A stretch of DNA of 64,000 nt from Candidatus Thiobius zoothamnicola (GTDB lineage: Bacteria; Pseudomonadota; Gammaproteobacteria; Chromatiales; Chromatiaceae): assembly GCA_030826945.1 (NCBI GenBank), contig JAPQLC010000007.1, positions 1-64,000 of the forward strand, given 5' to 3'. The translations under genes and the position numbers were made by a program. Every line of letters starts with the position of its first letter. The stretch's first letter is position 1. Under the pieces are notes generated by a model that was not told the DNA's origin, made no database searches, and worked only from the letters and a program-made list of their open reading frames with translations. Below, one piece after another: positions 28,188-37,284 of the stretch.

Positions 28188-28700
28188 GCGTTACCCTAAG
28201 CTAGCGATCAGTCATGGGCATATCATTGCCCGGATCAGGATGCCGTATTGTTAACCATGATAAGTGAATCATTCAATGTTTCTCTTTAGTCGTAAATACT
28301 TAAAAAAACTGAAAACTTTCTGAAAAGAGAATGTCATTCTTCAAAACTAACTTGCATTTCGATCAAATGATCCTGACTATTTCATCTTGACAGGAAGTCA
28401 GCAGTCACTGTTGCAATAGGCGGTATTGAATTGTCTTAATGGGATTTAACCACCGGAAAAATCAACAATTGTATTGATTAGACCGAGTTAGCAGCATACA
28501 AGTTTATGTAATCCAGGCTTCTACTAAGAATCAGGCCATTTGCTGTTTGCGTCGATTTCCAAGCAAGCTTAATTTGCATTCACTCTCCGTCGATTTTACT
28601 TTAGTTCAGTAGAAAGATCAGAACCCCTAATTTTTTAGGCGTGATGCTTACAGATTTATTGTGATCACGCTAAAATACGCTCATAAAGGCAAAACTTTAT
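28188..28700. other. Divergent intergenic region glnD / LysR regulator
   Basis: 513 bases with no supportable gene. A likely sigma70 promoter for the LysR gene is TTACAG (28648-28653), a 17-base spacer, then TAAAAT (28671-28676). GTGATCAC, a perfect 8-bp palindrome, lies within the spacer and may be an operator. CCTAA-TTTT-TTAGG (28626-28639) is a small inverted repeat just upstream. Confidence 0.45.
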
Positions 28701-29363
28701 ATGAATGAATATCAAGTCAGCCGTTTTTTGCCGCCACTCAAACCTTTGCGTGCCTTTACTTTGGTTGCATCAACCAATAGCTTCACGGAAACGGGTAAAC
28801 AGATGCATTTATCTCAATCAGCGGTCAGTCATCAGATAAAGCAACTTGAAGAATATTTAGGCGTCAAATTATTTGAAAGAAAACCGAATCGCCTTGTGTT
28901 GACTGAGGCGGGTAAGCACTATGCCGAATTGGTGCATCAGGCGTTAGAAATATTAACGGATGCAACAACGGAAGTCGTCAAGTATCCTCAATATACGCAT
29001 CTCAGATTACAAGCACCCGCGATTCTTTTTTCCTGGCTGAGACAACACCTTGATCAATTTAAAGCATTACATCCCTATATAAAAGTTCACTTCCAGCAAG
29101 TCGGGGATATGTTGGTCTCTGGTAATCCAGTTGATATCACAATTACTCACAAGAACTGCAATCGATTGCAGAATGATTCAACTCAGGTTGCCAGTGAACC
29201 TTTTAAACTTACCCTGGCAATGGATAGTGAGTGTAAACTGGAGGACTGGTATTTAGTTTATTTACATGAACGCGCTTCAGAGAAGAACATCAAAAATTTC
29301 CGCGAGTGGTTATTCAAAAAAATCAGTTTCTATGCGCCTCAATCACAGGAGGAATTGGTTTAA
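28701..29363 (+). CDS. LysR-family regulator with shortened effector domain
   Basis: The first 75 residues form a normal LysR winged HTH of the GcvA/AmpR type (PPLKPLRAFTLVASTNSFTE, then HLSQSAVSHQIKQLEEYLGVKLFER). The rest is abnormal: the protein has only 220 residues against about 300, and after VDITITHKN (about 147) it passes quickly to a C-terminal-like piece, WYLVYLHERASEKNIKNFREWLFKKI. About 70-80 residues of the periplasmic-binding-like core therefore seem missing, so ligand sensing is doubtful. The last 13 codons overlap the convergent usher gene by 41 bases. It may regulate that operon or be a decaying relic. Confidence 0.75.
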   Translation: MNEYQVSRFLPPLKPLRAFTLVASTNSFTETGKQMHLSQSAVSHQIKQLEEYLGVKLFERKPNRLVLTEAGKHYAELVHQALEILTDATTEVVKYPQYTHLRLQAPAILFSWLRQHLDQFKALHPYIKVHFQQVGDMLVSGNPVDITITHKNCNRLQNDSTQVASEPFKLTLAMDSECKLEDWYLVYLHERASEKNIKNFREWLFKKISFYAPQSQEELV

Positions 29364-32037
29364 GCAACATATCAACGCCACTTAGGAATTCTTCTTCCGG
29401 TTTAATTTCCACTTGAATCGGTTGAGCTGATTCAGGTTCTAATTGGGTGACAAGTTTTGGCGCAACGCGAATCTCATATTTACCCATAGGCACATAACTG
29501 AATAAATAGAAACCATCGTAGGCGCTACGCACTTCCTGTACAACCTTGCCTTTTGCATCCACTAATTGTAAATCCGCTTTAATAGCTTGTGGTTTCTCAT
29601 CACGCCACACATAAATTGAGCCGTCAATCTCGCCAGTGCTGATCAGCGGAAAATCAATTGTCGGCACGGCACCCAGGTTGGGTTTGATGGCCACACCAGG
29701 ATGGCCGGGCGCAAGAAACGGATCTGGCAGGCTGGCGGGAACAACACTGATATTAGACATTCTGGACAAGCTTAAATGAGTGAGCAAGGCTTCCCCCTGA
29801 GCATTGCTTCTGGCTTTGTGCTCAAAACCATTCACCTTATAGCGCACATCCTCAATCAAAGTATCTTCTTCTGCATCATATTGGCCATCATTATGCTGAT
29901 CGATAAAAGCACGGGCGACGATAGCGCCTTGCCCGGTCATGCGCTCGCTATCCATTTCCCAACGTCCATTTTGTTGTCCAAGCGAGAAAGACAGCCCCAG
30001 GTCAAGATTCAAACCACTGTTGTCGTATCCTAAGTTCATGCCAAGGGTGAAATCTTCATAATGAAGATTCCTACTGAGGCTGAGGCTGTATTTTTCTTTT
30101 TCTTCTCCCAATAAGTCGTAGCTGATGTTGACTGCTAGATCGACATCTTTAAAAAGACGGGCATTGAGATCCAGAATAAATGTCTTGAAATAAAATTCAG
30201 GAGCGGCTTGATAACTCAGGTTTCCTTTGGCGCGTACATTCTGATGTAAACGACCACCAAATAAAAGCGACCCGTTGGCGACATCAGCGCTCAACCAACT
30301 TTTATTACTTGACCAAACCAGATTGTTGGATAAAGAAAGACCGGAAACATTGGTTGAGGTGCGCAAATTGGCATTCATGCTGAATGGTTCATCCGTACGC
30401 CGCACGGTTTCATTTGACCACTCCCACCGGATAGTGGGTAAACCTATTGCGGAAAGATCCAAAGGACCGCGTAATTTCGCAACCAGTTTGGCGACAGATT
30501 CCGTTGCGGCGGAAAGGGTCTCGCTATGAAAATGCGTAGAGTAATCGTATTGCAGATCAGCTTGTATTTCGTTGATTTGAGTTTGTAAATGTAATCGACT
30601 GGCGGACGAGGACGTGGGTCGTTCCGGGTTGAGACGCCATGAGGTATCCCATTCAAAGTAAGTATTACGCAAAAAGGTGCGCGTGCCCAACGTAACGAAG
30701 TCCTGCGCTGGTTGGTCATCATGCAATGTCAAGCGATTCCAGCGACCTGTCAAAGTCAACCATTCATTCGCTCCCCATTGCAGGTTAGCGTAATAACGGT
30801 AAGCTGGCGCTTCTGTTTCTTCGGTGGAACTCACATCTGGCGAGATCATGGAGATGATATCCGGACCTGTCCGATTCAACGCAAGTTGGTAACGTAACTT
30901 GCCGGGTGGCACCATGCTTTGTCCGATACGATAATGTTTATATTGTTCGCGTTTTTGCCCTTGGGGGCCATAGGCGACCAATTGAAAAATATTCTCGCCA
31001 AACAATAAATCGATATTCTCAAATCGATAACGTCCCGTTTCGCCAATTTCACGAAAATCGAGTAGTTGGCCATTGTGGTAAAGCTCTATTTCCCAACCTG
31101 GGGGTAAAGCGTCCTCAAGGGTGATTTGATCAAATTGGTCAGGTGTGTCAAGTGGCGTATTCATCCATTCAAACCCGATACCACTTTTCGCTGATGTGAC
31201 ATGCGTGGTTGCGGGCGAACTCATATCACCCAGGAAAAAACGTGTGTCCTCCAACCAATCGACGTTGAAGCCAGGATGCGAAAAGTCCACCCGTGCAGTA
31301 GAAAATAGCGCATCGCCGGAACCTGAAAAAAACCATTTGCTATCCAGTGCCAGTAAACTCATATCCAGCGTGGTGGAATAATTCAACTGTGGCGACCAAC
31401 GACCTTTTTCATCTGGTTGAATACTTATGTCAAAAGCGAAATCCATTTGTGGCCAGGATAGCCAACGACGCGGCAGCGCCAAATGCGGTAAATCAGGTTT
31501 TTTGATTTCGCGTTTTTTTTGCTTTTCGCGCCGGGCTTTACGGGCCAGGCGCTGCTGAATCGGCAAAGGCTCCTGTGGCTGAAAATACAAGGCTAATTCG
31601 TTAAATGAAAATTGAATATTGAGCGGAAACCATTGTTCCAACAGACGGACATCCACAAAAATATCATCATCCTTCAGGATCGCAGGTAAGCTCTTCGGCA
31701 ATCCAAGTTTTTGTCCCTCAACAATCACTTCCCGCGCATTCAGGTTTAAGGTGAAGCGACGGTTCTCTGAAAGAAACCAACCATCTGCTAAGCCCTCCGC
31801 CGGGTTCACCTCAATAGGAAATTCCAAAGCCTCCACAATCAAACTTAACGGTGCCAGTACGGAGTCGTCATACAGATAGCCGAATAACTCATCAAACAGC
31901 GTGGCATGCCCTAATTTGGCGACCAGGACAATAAAAGCATCTTCATTGATCTCGATTTCCGGTTGCGCATGGACGGGGAAAATAGTGAAAAAAAAGCCAA
32001 TGGCGATGATGGTGATGGAATAACCCAGTTCTCGCAT
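29323..32037 (-). CDS. Fimbrial usher-like outer-membrane protein
   Basis: A protein of about 904 residues encoded with a PapD-type chaperone and a DUF4402 subunit. ATG 32037 gives a clean signal peptide (ITIIAIGFFFTIFPVHA|QPE); a TTG at 32061 would add eight residues. An N-terminal domain and a basic linker (RKARREKQKKREIKKPD) precede a long beta-rich barrel-like region containing the usher-like SGIGFEWMNTPLDTP, GRYRFENIDLLFGENIFQLV and YGPQGQKREQ blocks. The C-terminus carries a calcium-loop-like SdrD B motif (FIDQHNDGQYDAEED, about 711-725) and a carboxypeptidase-regulatory-like domain (about 802-860). It is divergent from FimD/PapC ushers and closer in style to alternate or CS1-type ushers. 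Confidence 0.7.
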   Translation of the reverse strand: MRELGYSITIIAIGFFFTIFPVHAQPEIEINEDAFIVLVAKLGHATLFDELFGYLYDDSVLAPLSLIVEALEFPIEVNPAEGLADGWFLSENRRFTLNLNAREVIVEGQKLGLPKSLPAILKDDDIFVDVRLLEQWFPLNIQFSFNELALYFQPQEPLPIQQRLARKARREKQKKREIKKPDLPHLALPRRWLSWPQMDFAFDISIQPDEKGRWSPQLNYSTTLDMSLLALDSKWFFSGSGDALFSTARVDFSHPGFNVDWLEDTRFFLGDMSSPATTHVTSAKSGIGFEWMNTPLDTPDQFDQITLEDALPPGWEIELYHNGQLLDFREIGETGRYRFENIDLLFGENIFQLVAYGPQGQKREQYKHYRIGQSMVPPGKLRYQLALNRTGPDIISMISPDVSSTEETEAPAYRYYANLQWGANEWLTLTGRWNRLTLHDDQPAQDFVTLGTRTFLRNTYFEWDTSWRLNPERPTSSSASRLHLQTQINEIQADLQYDYSTHFHSETLSAATESVAKLVAKLRGPLDLSAIGLPTIRWEWSNETVRRTDEPFSMNANLRTSTNVSGLSLSNNLVWSSNKSWLSADVANGSLLFGGRLHQNVRAKGNLSYQAAPEFYFKTFILDLNARLFKDVDLAVNISYDLLGEEKEKYSLSLSRNLHYEDFTLGMNLGYDNSGLNLDLGLSFSLGQQNGRWEMDSERMTGQGAIVARAFIDQHNDGQYDAEEDTLIEDVRYKVNGFEHKARSNAQGEALLTHLSLSRMSNISVVPASLPDPFLAPGHPGVAIKPNLGAVPTIDFPLISTGEIDGSIYVWRDEKPQAIKADLQLVDAKGKVVQEVRSAYDGFYLFSYVPMGKYEIRVAPKLVTQLEPESAQPIQVEIKPEEEFLSGVDMLLKPIPPVIEAHRN

Positions 32038-32089
32038 CTGACTAACGATGCCTGAGTGCAAAAACTGGGTTTTATGATGTTATCTAGTC

Positions 32090-32944
32090 TCAAGGCAGTG
32101 ACAAATCAGCTTGTGACAATAAGGTTTTCTTACCGTTCGCATTGGTGTTTTCGTAAACCACATGCAAACGACCACCTTGCAAAGGGTGTTCCGGCGGTAC
32201 CTCTAGCGGCATGGAAACATGGCGCTTTGCGGTGGGGGATAAGATGGAAATGCCTTGCATCACGCTGACTATGACGCCTTCCTGCTGGTTGGGCGGATAA
32301 TGAATGATCTGCAAATCACCATACATAGAACGGTTACCTGAGCGGTTCAATGTCAGCTTCACGTTGGCTGGGGTCTCTTTGGTCGCCGGCTGGAACACAG
32401 GATTCTCGATGCTTGCTTGTGCCGTCAATTTGCCTTGACGCACAATCACCGGAATCGTCACGCCGGATATCGGCGTTAGAATCACGCCAATGCCATCTTC
32501 ATTCTTTTCATTCACCACCTTGCTCAAATCGAGACCCGCTGTATCAGGTACCTCTTCAAATAACAAATGAGAACGATATTCGCCATCCGCCAACCTTTTC
32601 GGCTTACGTAACAATAAACGGATGGATTGCGTCTGACCGGCCTGCAAAGTCACTTGGCGAGGCGCATAACGTACCATGCGCTCGGCATATCGGCCCTGTA
32701 CTTTAGCGGCGTCAATTTCTTCATAGGCGCCTGCTTCAGTCATCCGCATATTTTGGAAGCTGATTCGATAAGTCACGGTTTTCGTATCAGCATTGATCAG
32801 TTTGATGGGCATGCTACGCGTTTTTTGATCAAATACCGCGCGCGTGGGGGAGACTGTCAAGGCAGCTTGATTTGTTTGCGAAATAATCAGTCCGGCGGAC
32901 AAAAAAACAGCAGGCAATAACTTTATGAAAGACTGGGATAGCAT
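32090..32944 (-). CDS. Periplasmic pilus-assembly chaperone (PapD-like)
   Basis: A 284-residue protein with a signal peptide (LLPAVFLSAGLIISQTNQA|ALTVSPT). The N-terminal immunoglobulin-like domain carries chaperone features: ALTVSPTRAVFDQ at the G1/A1 strand, the VTYRISFQNMRM strand, and the pair RMVRYAPRQVTLQAGQTQSIRLLLRKP, which matches the F1-G1 region used for donor-strand complementation. It lies 52 bases before the usher gene and 138 after the subunit gene, so subunit-chaperone-usher is one transcription unit. Confidence 0.8.
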   Translation of the reverse strand: MLSQSFIKLLPAVFLSAGLIISQTNQAALTVSPTRAVFDQKTRSMPIKLINADTKTVTYRISFQNMRMTEAGAYEEIDAAKVQGRYAERMVRYAPRQVTLQAGQTQSIRLLLRKPKRLADGEYRSHLLFEEVPDTAGLDLSKVVNEKNEDGIGVILTPISGVTIPVIVRQGKLTAQASIENPVFQPATKETPANVKLTLNRSGNRSMYGDLQIIHYPPNQQEGVIVSVMQGISILSPTAKRHVSMPLEVPPEHPLQGGRLHVVYENTNANGKKTLLSQADLSLP

Positions 32945-33082
32945 GGCGCACCTTCTTTATGCTCCCATCCTGGAAGTAAAAATGCATAATGAGTGGAGAG
33001 GAATTCAGTAAGCTTCCAACTTGAGTTGGATGATTGCATCCATGCAATCCCCCTGATCTATGGGGTGGAAACAAAGTCTGGG

Positions 33083-33580
33083 TTACTGGTAATTCACCGT
33101 AACTTTGTAACTACCTTCATAAGCGCCTTTCGCTTGGTTTGCGCTAACTTGTAAAGAGCCGCCAAATTGCATTTCTCCCTTACCTTTTTTAAGCGACTTG
33201 ACCGGATCGCCATCTAAAATAATCGTAGCTGGCATCGATTCACCCGTATTACTATCTGATTGGCCGATCAGGTCAATATTCTGGTCCCAACTGACCGTAT
33301 AAGCTGCATTCTTATAGCCTGTCACATTGAATTTCCCACAGCCATGGCCGCCAAAATGCGGGAGATTATCAGTGGCACTGCAATCACTCGCATCTATCGC
33401 CACCACATTTGCGGTAGCTGCACTGGCGAATGTGCCAAACGCCAATGGCGCAGTTTCGGCCAATTGCAAAGAAGGCACGATATTCGCTGTTGAGACTCCG
33501 TTAGCGGTTGCTGAAATGGCTGGTGCTGAAATGAACGAACCCAGAGTTACCGTCAGTAAACTTTTAGTCAAAGTTTTCAT
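33083..33580 (-). CDS. DUF4402 secreted pilin-like subunit
   Basis: A 165-residue exported protein. The signal peptide ends near ISA|TANG. The mature part shows the DUF4402 pattern: TANIVPSLQLAETAPLAFGTF near the start, a Cys pair (CSATDNLPHFGGHGC), FNVTGYKNAAYTVSW, and the closing alternating beta strand GSYKVTVNYQ. Low complexity, small residues and the terminal beta strand resemble chaperone-usher subunits. It is the first gene of the operon. A 23-base hairpin lies 180 bases upstream. Confidence 0.78.
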   Translation of the reverse strand: MKTLTKSLLTVTLGSFISAPAISATANGVSTANIVPSLQLAETAPLAFGTFASAATANVVAIDASDCSATDNLPHFGGHGCGKFNVTGYKNAAYTVSWDQNIDLIGQSDSNTGESMPATIILDGDPVKSLKKGKGEMQFGGSLQVSANQAKGAYEGSYKVTVNYQ

Positions 33581-33757
33581 CGTCTATCTCCTAACTAAAT
33601 GATTAATTGCGCAAAATTCGCGCGGGTCAATCATGCAAGAAAACAACTTGCGTTTAACAACGCAAAGAATTTGACCTAGGCGGTAAAAATTATGGGGTGC
33701 GTCGGGAAATAGTCTGGTGATCCAGGCAAAAGTATGGATGCCGGCCAACATTCAGCG

Positions 33758-33794
33758 GGGTGACGCCGTCTGGAGGACAGACGGCGGAGCACCC
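33758..33794. terminator. Strong hairpin upstream of the DUF4402 operon
   Basis: CGCCGTCTG-GAGGA-CAGACGGCG (33764-33786) is a perfect 9-bp stem, extended by GGGTG (33758-33762) pairing with CACCC (33790-33794), and followed on the plus strand by TTTATT. No plus-strand gene precedes it, so it may instead act in the leader of the leftward operon or be a REP-like element. Confidence 0.4.
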
Positions 33795-33951
33795 TTTATT
33801 GATTGACCGGAAATAATTGAACAGATGTTTAGATTAAAGGTGGGCTATCGCCCGGGCCGTCTGGCCAGTGACGTAGTATGAAGAAGGCGTTTATGGCTGT
33901 CTTGAGTGGCATTGCGTTTGTCAGCTAACACTGTAAACAATCGGAGACAGA

Positions 33952-33971
33952 AGCTGCGCAGCAGCTTTTGG
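33952..33971. terminator. Hairpin downstream of the Cys-rich lipoprotein gene
   Basis: AAGCTGC-GCA-GCAGCTT followed by TT lies about 30-50 bases beyond the stop of the leftward lipoprotein gene. It is a plausible intrinsic terminator, although the T-tract on the minus strand is absent and AAAA precedes the stem instead. Confidence 0.35.
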
Positions 33972-34001
33972 CGTCCGCGTTAATTTGCATGATTAAGCCT
34001 C

Positions 34002-34610
34002 TTAATCACAATTGCTAACACAGATACGTTTTGTTTCGATTTTTCCACCACATGAAATGAAACATCTTTCATAACTCTGCTCACAACCGCACTTTTTGTT
34101 GCATTGTTCTTGTGAGGAGATGGTAAGTTCCTCAAGCGTGGTTTTATTGGGTTTTTCTGGAGCGGTTGGTCGGCTCAGTGTAGAGTATTGGTAATTGGCA
34201 GCTTTAGCATTTGCACAATGACTAGCGCGATTAAATAGTGCGGTTTTGCATAGGTGCTTGTATTCGTGAGCTTGTTTTAAGTAAAGAGCTGATTGTGCGT
34301 CATAACCTCTTTGTTGGCTTTCATATAGAGATAGCTTTGCGTAGTAAGCTTCTAAAGCTGCTGTATCGATTTCTAACTGCTTTGGATATTGTTGTTTAGC
34401 AAATTCTGCCTGCTCTGCCAAACACATGGAATGCTGTGTCTGGCATGAATTCTTACAGGTGCTCATTTGCGTCTCGCACTGAGCAAGACATTGGCTGGAG
34501 GAGGTGGTTATTTCGGGTGGAATTTTTTGCTGCACTAACTTGTATTTAGGCGAGCAAGCAGATAGAAAGATTAATGTCACCGTAATAGTTATTAAAATTT
34601 TGTACTTCAT
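34002..34610 (-). CDS. Cysteine-rich lipoprotein with CX3C pairs, unknown family
   Basis: A 202-residue protein with a lipoprotein signal (ITVTLIFLSAC, lipid-acceptor Cys19). Fourteen further cysteines fall in two clusters: C41-X3-C45 X6 C52-X3-C56 plus C63, and C170-X3-C174, C176, C183-X3-C187, C197-X3-C201; C121 and C132 lie between. A helical, Gln/Ala/Tyr-rich middle (about 65-145) joins the clusters. Such spacing suits helical hairpins pinned by disulfides, or metal sites. No Pfam family is recognised. It is more AT-rich than suhB downstream and lies beside the chaperone-usher operon. Confidence 0.7.
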   Translation of the reverse strand: MKYKILITITVTLIFLSACSPKYKLVQQKIPPEITTSSSQCLAQCETQMSTCKNSCQTQHSMCLAEQAEFAKQQYPKQLEIDTAALEAYYAKLSLYESQQRGYDAQSALYLKQAHEYKHLCKTALFNRASHCANAKAANYQYSTLSRPTAPEKPNKTTLEELTISSQEQCNKKCGCEQSYERCFISCGGKIETKRICVSNCD

Positions 34611-34641
34611 TTTAAAAGTCCTTTTTGTTTGATGTTTTGGC

Positions 34642-35439
34642 CTAACAAATCATCTCATTTGGAACATGTCTACCTAACCGCTGCGCCATTTCAGCATGCA
34701 CTTTGGGGCTGCCAGCGATCACATTACCTTGCTTGAAAAACTGGTCGCCGCCACGGATATCGGTCACGATGCCACCTGCTTCCTGCACTAACAGGACGCC
34801 TGCGGCGAAGTCCCAGGGGGACAGACCCAATTCCCAGAAACCATCAATACGTCCTGCCGCGAGAAACGCGAAATCCAGTGCGGCGGAGCCTGGGCGACGT
34901 ATGCCAGCCGTATCCTGAATCAAGTCTTTCAGCATCGCCAGATAGGCATCCACATAACGTTGATCGCGGAAAGGAGTGCCGGTGCCCACCAGAGCGCCGG
35001 CCAAACCAAGCTGAGGCCGTACCCGCAGGCGATGCCCGTTCAGTGTCGCGCCTTCGCCGCGACTGGCGGTGAACATCTCATCCCTTAGCGGATCATAGAC
35101 GACGCCGGTCTCCAGTTTGCCCCGGTGCTGTAACGCAATGGATATTGCGAATTGCGGAAATTCATGCAGATAGTTGGTCGTGCCATCCAGTGGGTCAATT
35201 ATCCATAGATAATCATCGCCTTGGTGCGAGCCGCTTTCTTCGGCCATGATGCCGTGGCTGGGGTAAGCGCGGCGTATCGTATCGATAATCGCCAATTCAG
35301 CGGAACGATCTACTTCAGAGACATAATCGTTAACATCCTTCTCTATAACTGTCAGTCTATCGATGCGGTGAAAAGAGCGCATCACGATAGCGCCTGCCTG
35401 GCGGGCGGCGCGGATAGCAATATTGGTGGTTGGGTTCAT
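34642..35439 (-). CDS. suhB: Inositol-1-monophosphatase family protein SuhB
   Basis: A Mg-dependent phosphatase which, as SuhB in E. coli, also serves in rRNA transcription antitermination and ribosome assembly. Motifs are GIMAEESG, the metal site WIIDPLDGTTNYLH, and WDFAAGVLLVQEAGG. The 265-residue length is normal. It is divergent from trmJ, with 61 bases between them, the usual gammaproteobacterial arrangement. Confidence 0.95.
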   Translation of the reverse strand: MNPTTNIAIRAARQAGAIVMRSFHRIDRLTVIEKDVNDYVSEVDRSAELAIIDTIRRAYPSHGIMAEESGSHQGDDYLWIIDPLDGTTNYLHEFPQFAISIALQHRGKLETGVVYDPLRDEMFTASRGEGATLNGHRLRVRPQLGLAGALVGTGTPFRDQRYVDAYLAMLKDLIQDTAGIRRPGSAALDFAFLAAGRIDGFWELGLSPWDFAAGVLLVQEAGGIVTDIRGGDQFFKQGNVIAGSPKVHAEMAQRLGRHVPNEMIC

Positions 35440-35500
35440 GGCGCGCGAGAATAAGTGAAAAAGTGGAATTTCGCCACCATACTGTGGTTAAAATTCGCCT

Positions 35501-36256
35501 ATGTTGGAAAATATTCAAATTATTCTCGTCGGCACCACCCATCCGGGCAATATCGGTGCAGTGGCGCGGGCGATGAAAAACATGTGCCTGCATCAATTGG
35601 TGCTGGTGCAACCTCAATGTGATCATCTGTCCGAGACAGCGCTGGCGCGCGCCTCCGGTGCCAGGGATGTGCTGGAGCATGCGCAAATTCAACCGGATTT
35701 GCCAACCGCCGCCGCCCATTGCCGTGTGCTGATTGGCAGCAGCGCGCGTCAACGATCCACTTTATGGACCGAACTTGACCCGCCAGCTTGCGCCTCATTA
35801 CTGACTCGGCAGGCTGAAAACGGGCCAGTGGGTTTGGTGTTTGGCCGGGAAAGCGCCGGGCTAAGCAATGCCGAACTGGATTGCTGCACCCATTTGACGC
35901 ATATACCGACTAACCCGGATTATTCATCCTTGAATATCGCTATGGCGGTGCAGATATTGGCTTATGAATTGCGTTCAGTGCAACTGCGCAAGTGCGACGC
36001 GCAAGCACCACTCAATGCGTTGGAAGCGCCAGCTCCTTTGCAGCAAATGGATGGTTTGTTTGGCCATTTCGAGCAAGTCTTGCGAGCCGTTGACTTTTTG
36101 CAGCCGGGTCGGGAAAACAAAATCCTCCAACGTTTAAAACGTTTGTTGCATCGCGCCGCGCCGACGGAGCGCGAGGTGCATATTCTGCGTGGCATGTTAA
36201 GCGCCGTGCAGGGCGTGAAGTCCATGCCGCGTAAACCTCCACCCCATGATTGTTGA
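35501..36256 (+). CDS. trmJ: tRNA (cytidine/uridine-2'-O-)-methyltransferase TrmJ
   Basis: A SPOUT-class enzyme that 2'-O-methylates position 32 of certain tRNAs. The knot region is visible in VGTTHPGNIGAVARAMKNM, GPVGLVFGRESAGLSNAEL and IPTNPDYSSLNIAMAVQILAYEL. The 251-residue length fits. In many relatives trmJ is followed by cysE and the isc genes; here cysE follows but iscR does not. Confidence 0.95.
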   Translation: MLENIQIILVGTTHPGNIGAVARAMKNMCLHQLVLVQPQCDHLSETALARASGARDVLEHAQIQPDLPTAAAHCRVLIGSSARQRSTLWTELDPPACASLLTRQAENGPVGLVFGRESAGLSNAELDCCTHLTHIPTNPDYSSLNIAMAVQILAYELRSVQLRKCDAQAPLNALEAPAPLQQMDGLFGHFEQVLRAVDFLQPGRENKILQRLKRLLHRAAPTEREVHILRGMLSAVQGVKSMPRKPPPHDC

Positions 36257-36322
36257 TGGCGAATGACAAGCGCCTCTATAAACAGCCCGGTTTGTTTTTA
36301 ATCCCTTTCAGGAAATGATTTG

Positions 36323-37096
36323 ATGTTTCAACACCTGCGCGAAGATATGCGAACTGTCTTTGATCGTGATCCAGCAGCCAGAACCTATTTTGAAATACTC
36401 ACCACCTACCCAGGCGTGCATGCGCTGATTTTTCACCGCATCGCGCATGGACTTTGGCATTTCGGTGCGAAATGGCCAGCGCGTTGGCTGGCTCACTTGG
36501 CGCGCTGGTTGACCGGTATTGAGATTCATCCGGCCGCGCAAATCGGTCGTCGTTTCTTCATTGACCATGGCATGGGAGTGGTGGTTGGTGAAACGGCGAT
36601 TATTGGTGATGATTGCACCTTGTACCATGGCGTTACTTTGGGTGGTACCAGTTGGCAGAAAGGCAAGCGCCACCCGACTTTAGGTGACGGAGTGGTGGTT
36701 GGTGCTGGTGCCAAAGTTCTTGGCCCGATTGAGATTGGCGACCATGCGCGCATCGGCTCCAATGCGGTCGTGGTAAAGCCGGTTCCGCCTTCCAGCACGG
36801 TGGTGGGTGTGCCGGGCCGATTGGTCGGCGAACAAGAGAAAGAGGCTCAACACCGTGAAGCTATGGCGAACCGCATGGGATTTGACGCTTATGGCGCAAC
36901 CCGGGAAGCGCCTGATCCGGTCGCGCATGCGGTGAACTGCATGTTGGATCACATTCACATTATGGAAGCCAGAATGAAAATGATGTGCGAAGTCATGCGT
37001 GAAAATGGCTTGGAAATAAAAGGTAATGACATCCCGGAATTACCTGCCTGTGAAATCGTTTCAACGGCTGAAGGGTTGAAGAAAATCGGCGAATGA
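36323..37096 (+). CDS. cysE: Serine O-acetyltransferase
   Basis: It makes O-acetylserine for cysteine synthesis. A short N-terminal helical domain (from [20 protein letters not shown]) precedes the left-handed beta-helix of hexapeptide repeats, with the catalytic His in [15 protein letters not shown] and [20 protein letters not shown]. The 257-residue short form resembles the CysE linked to isc clusters. ATG 36323 is preferred to the adjacent TTG 36320; AGGA lies about ten bases upstream. Confidence 0.94.
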   Translation: MFQHLREDMRTVFDRDPAARTYFEILTTYPGVHALIFHRIAHGLWHFGAKWPARWLAHLARWLTGIEIHPAAQIGRRFFIDHGMGVVVGETAIIGDDCTLYHGVTLGGTSWQKGKRHPTLGDGVVVGAGAKVLGPIEIGDHARIGSNAVVVKPVPPSSTVVGVPGRLVGEQEKEAQHREAMANRMGFDAYGATREAPDPVAHAVNCMLDHIHIMEARMKMMCEVMRENGLEIKGNDIPELPACEIVSTAEGLKKIGE

Positions 37097-37284
37097 ATGA
37101 CTTATCGCAAACAGTGCGAAAAAAGTATTGGTCACAGTGAGCCATTCCGGCACAGAGAAGCTATTAGCCCGATTGTTCATAGCGGTGTCTATGCCTCAAA
37201 ATTGTGTTGATCTACTGCGCTTGAACTTCAATTTATCTGCTATTAGCTGCTCGACTGGGGTGCATGGCATGATAACCCGGCAGT

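Larger units (their letters stand above)
33581..34001. other. Upstream region of the pilin-like operon
   Basis: 421 bases without a gene. It contains two hairpins, listed separately, and the presumed promoter of the leftward DUF4402 operon; no strong promoter match is evident. The left part (33600-33680) is AT-rich. Confidence 0.4.

Noticed and set aside
29323..33580. Classical type 1/P pilus chaperone-usher operon
   Set aside because: The usher lacks the usual FimD/PapC sequence pattern and has extra C-terminal domains, and the subunit is DUF4402 rather than a fimbrial-family pilin.
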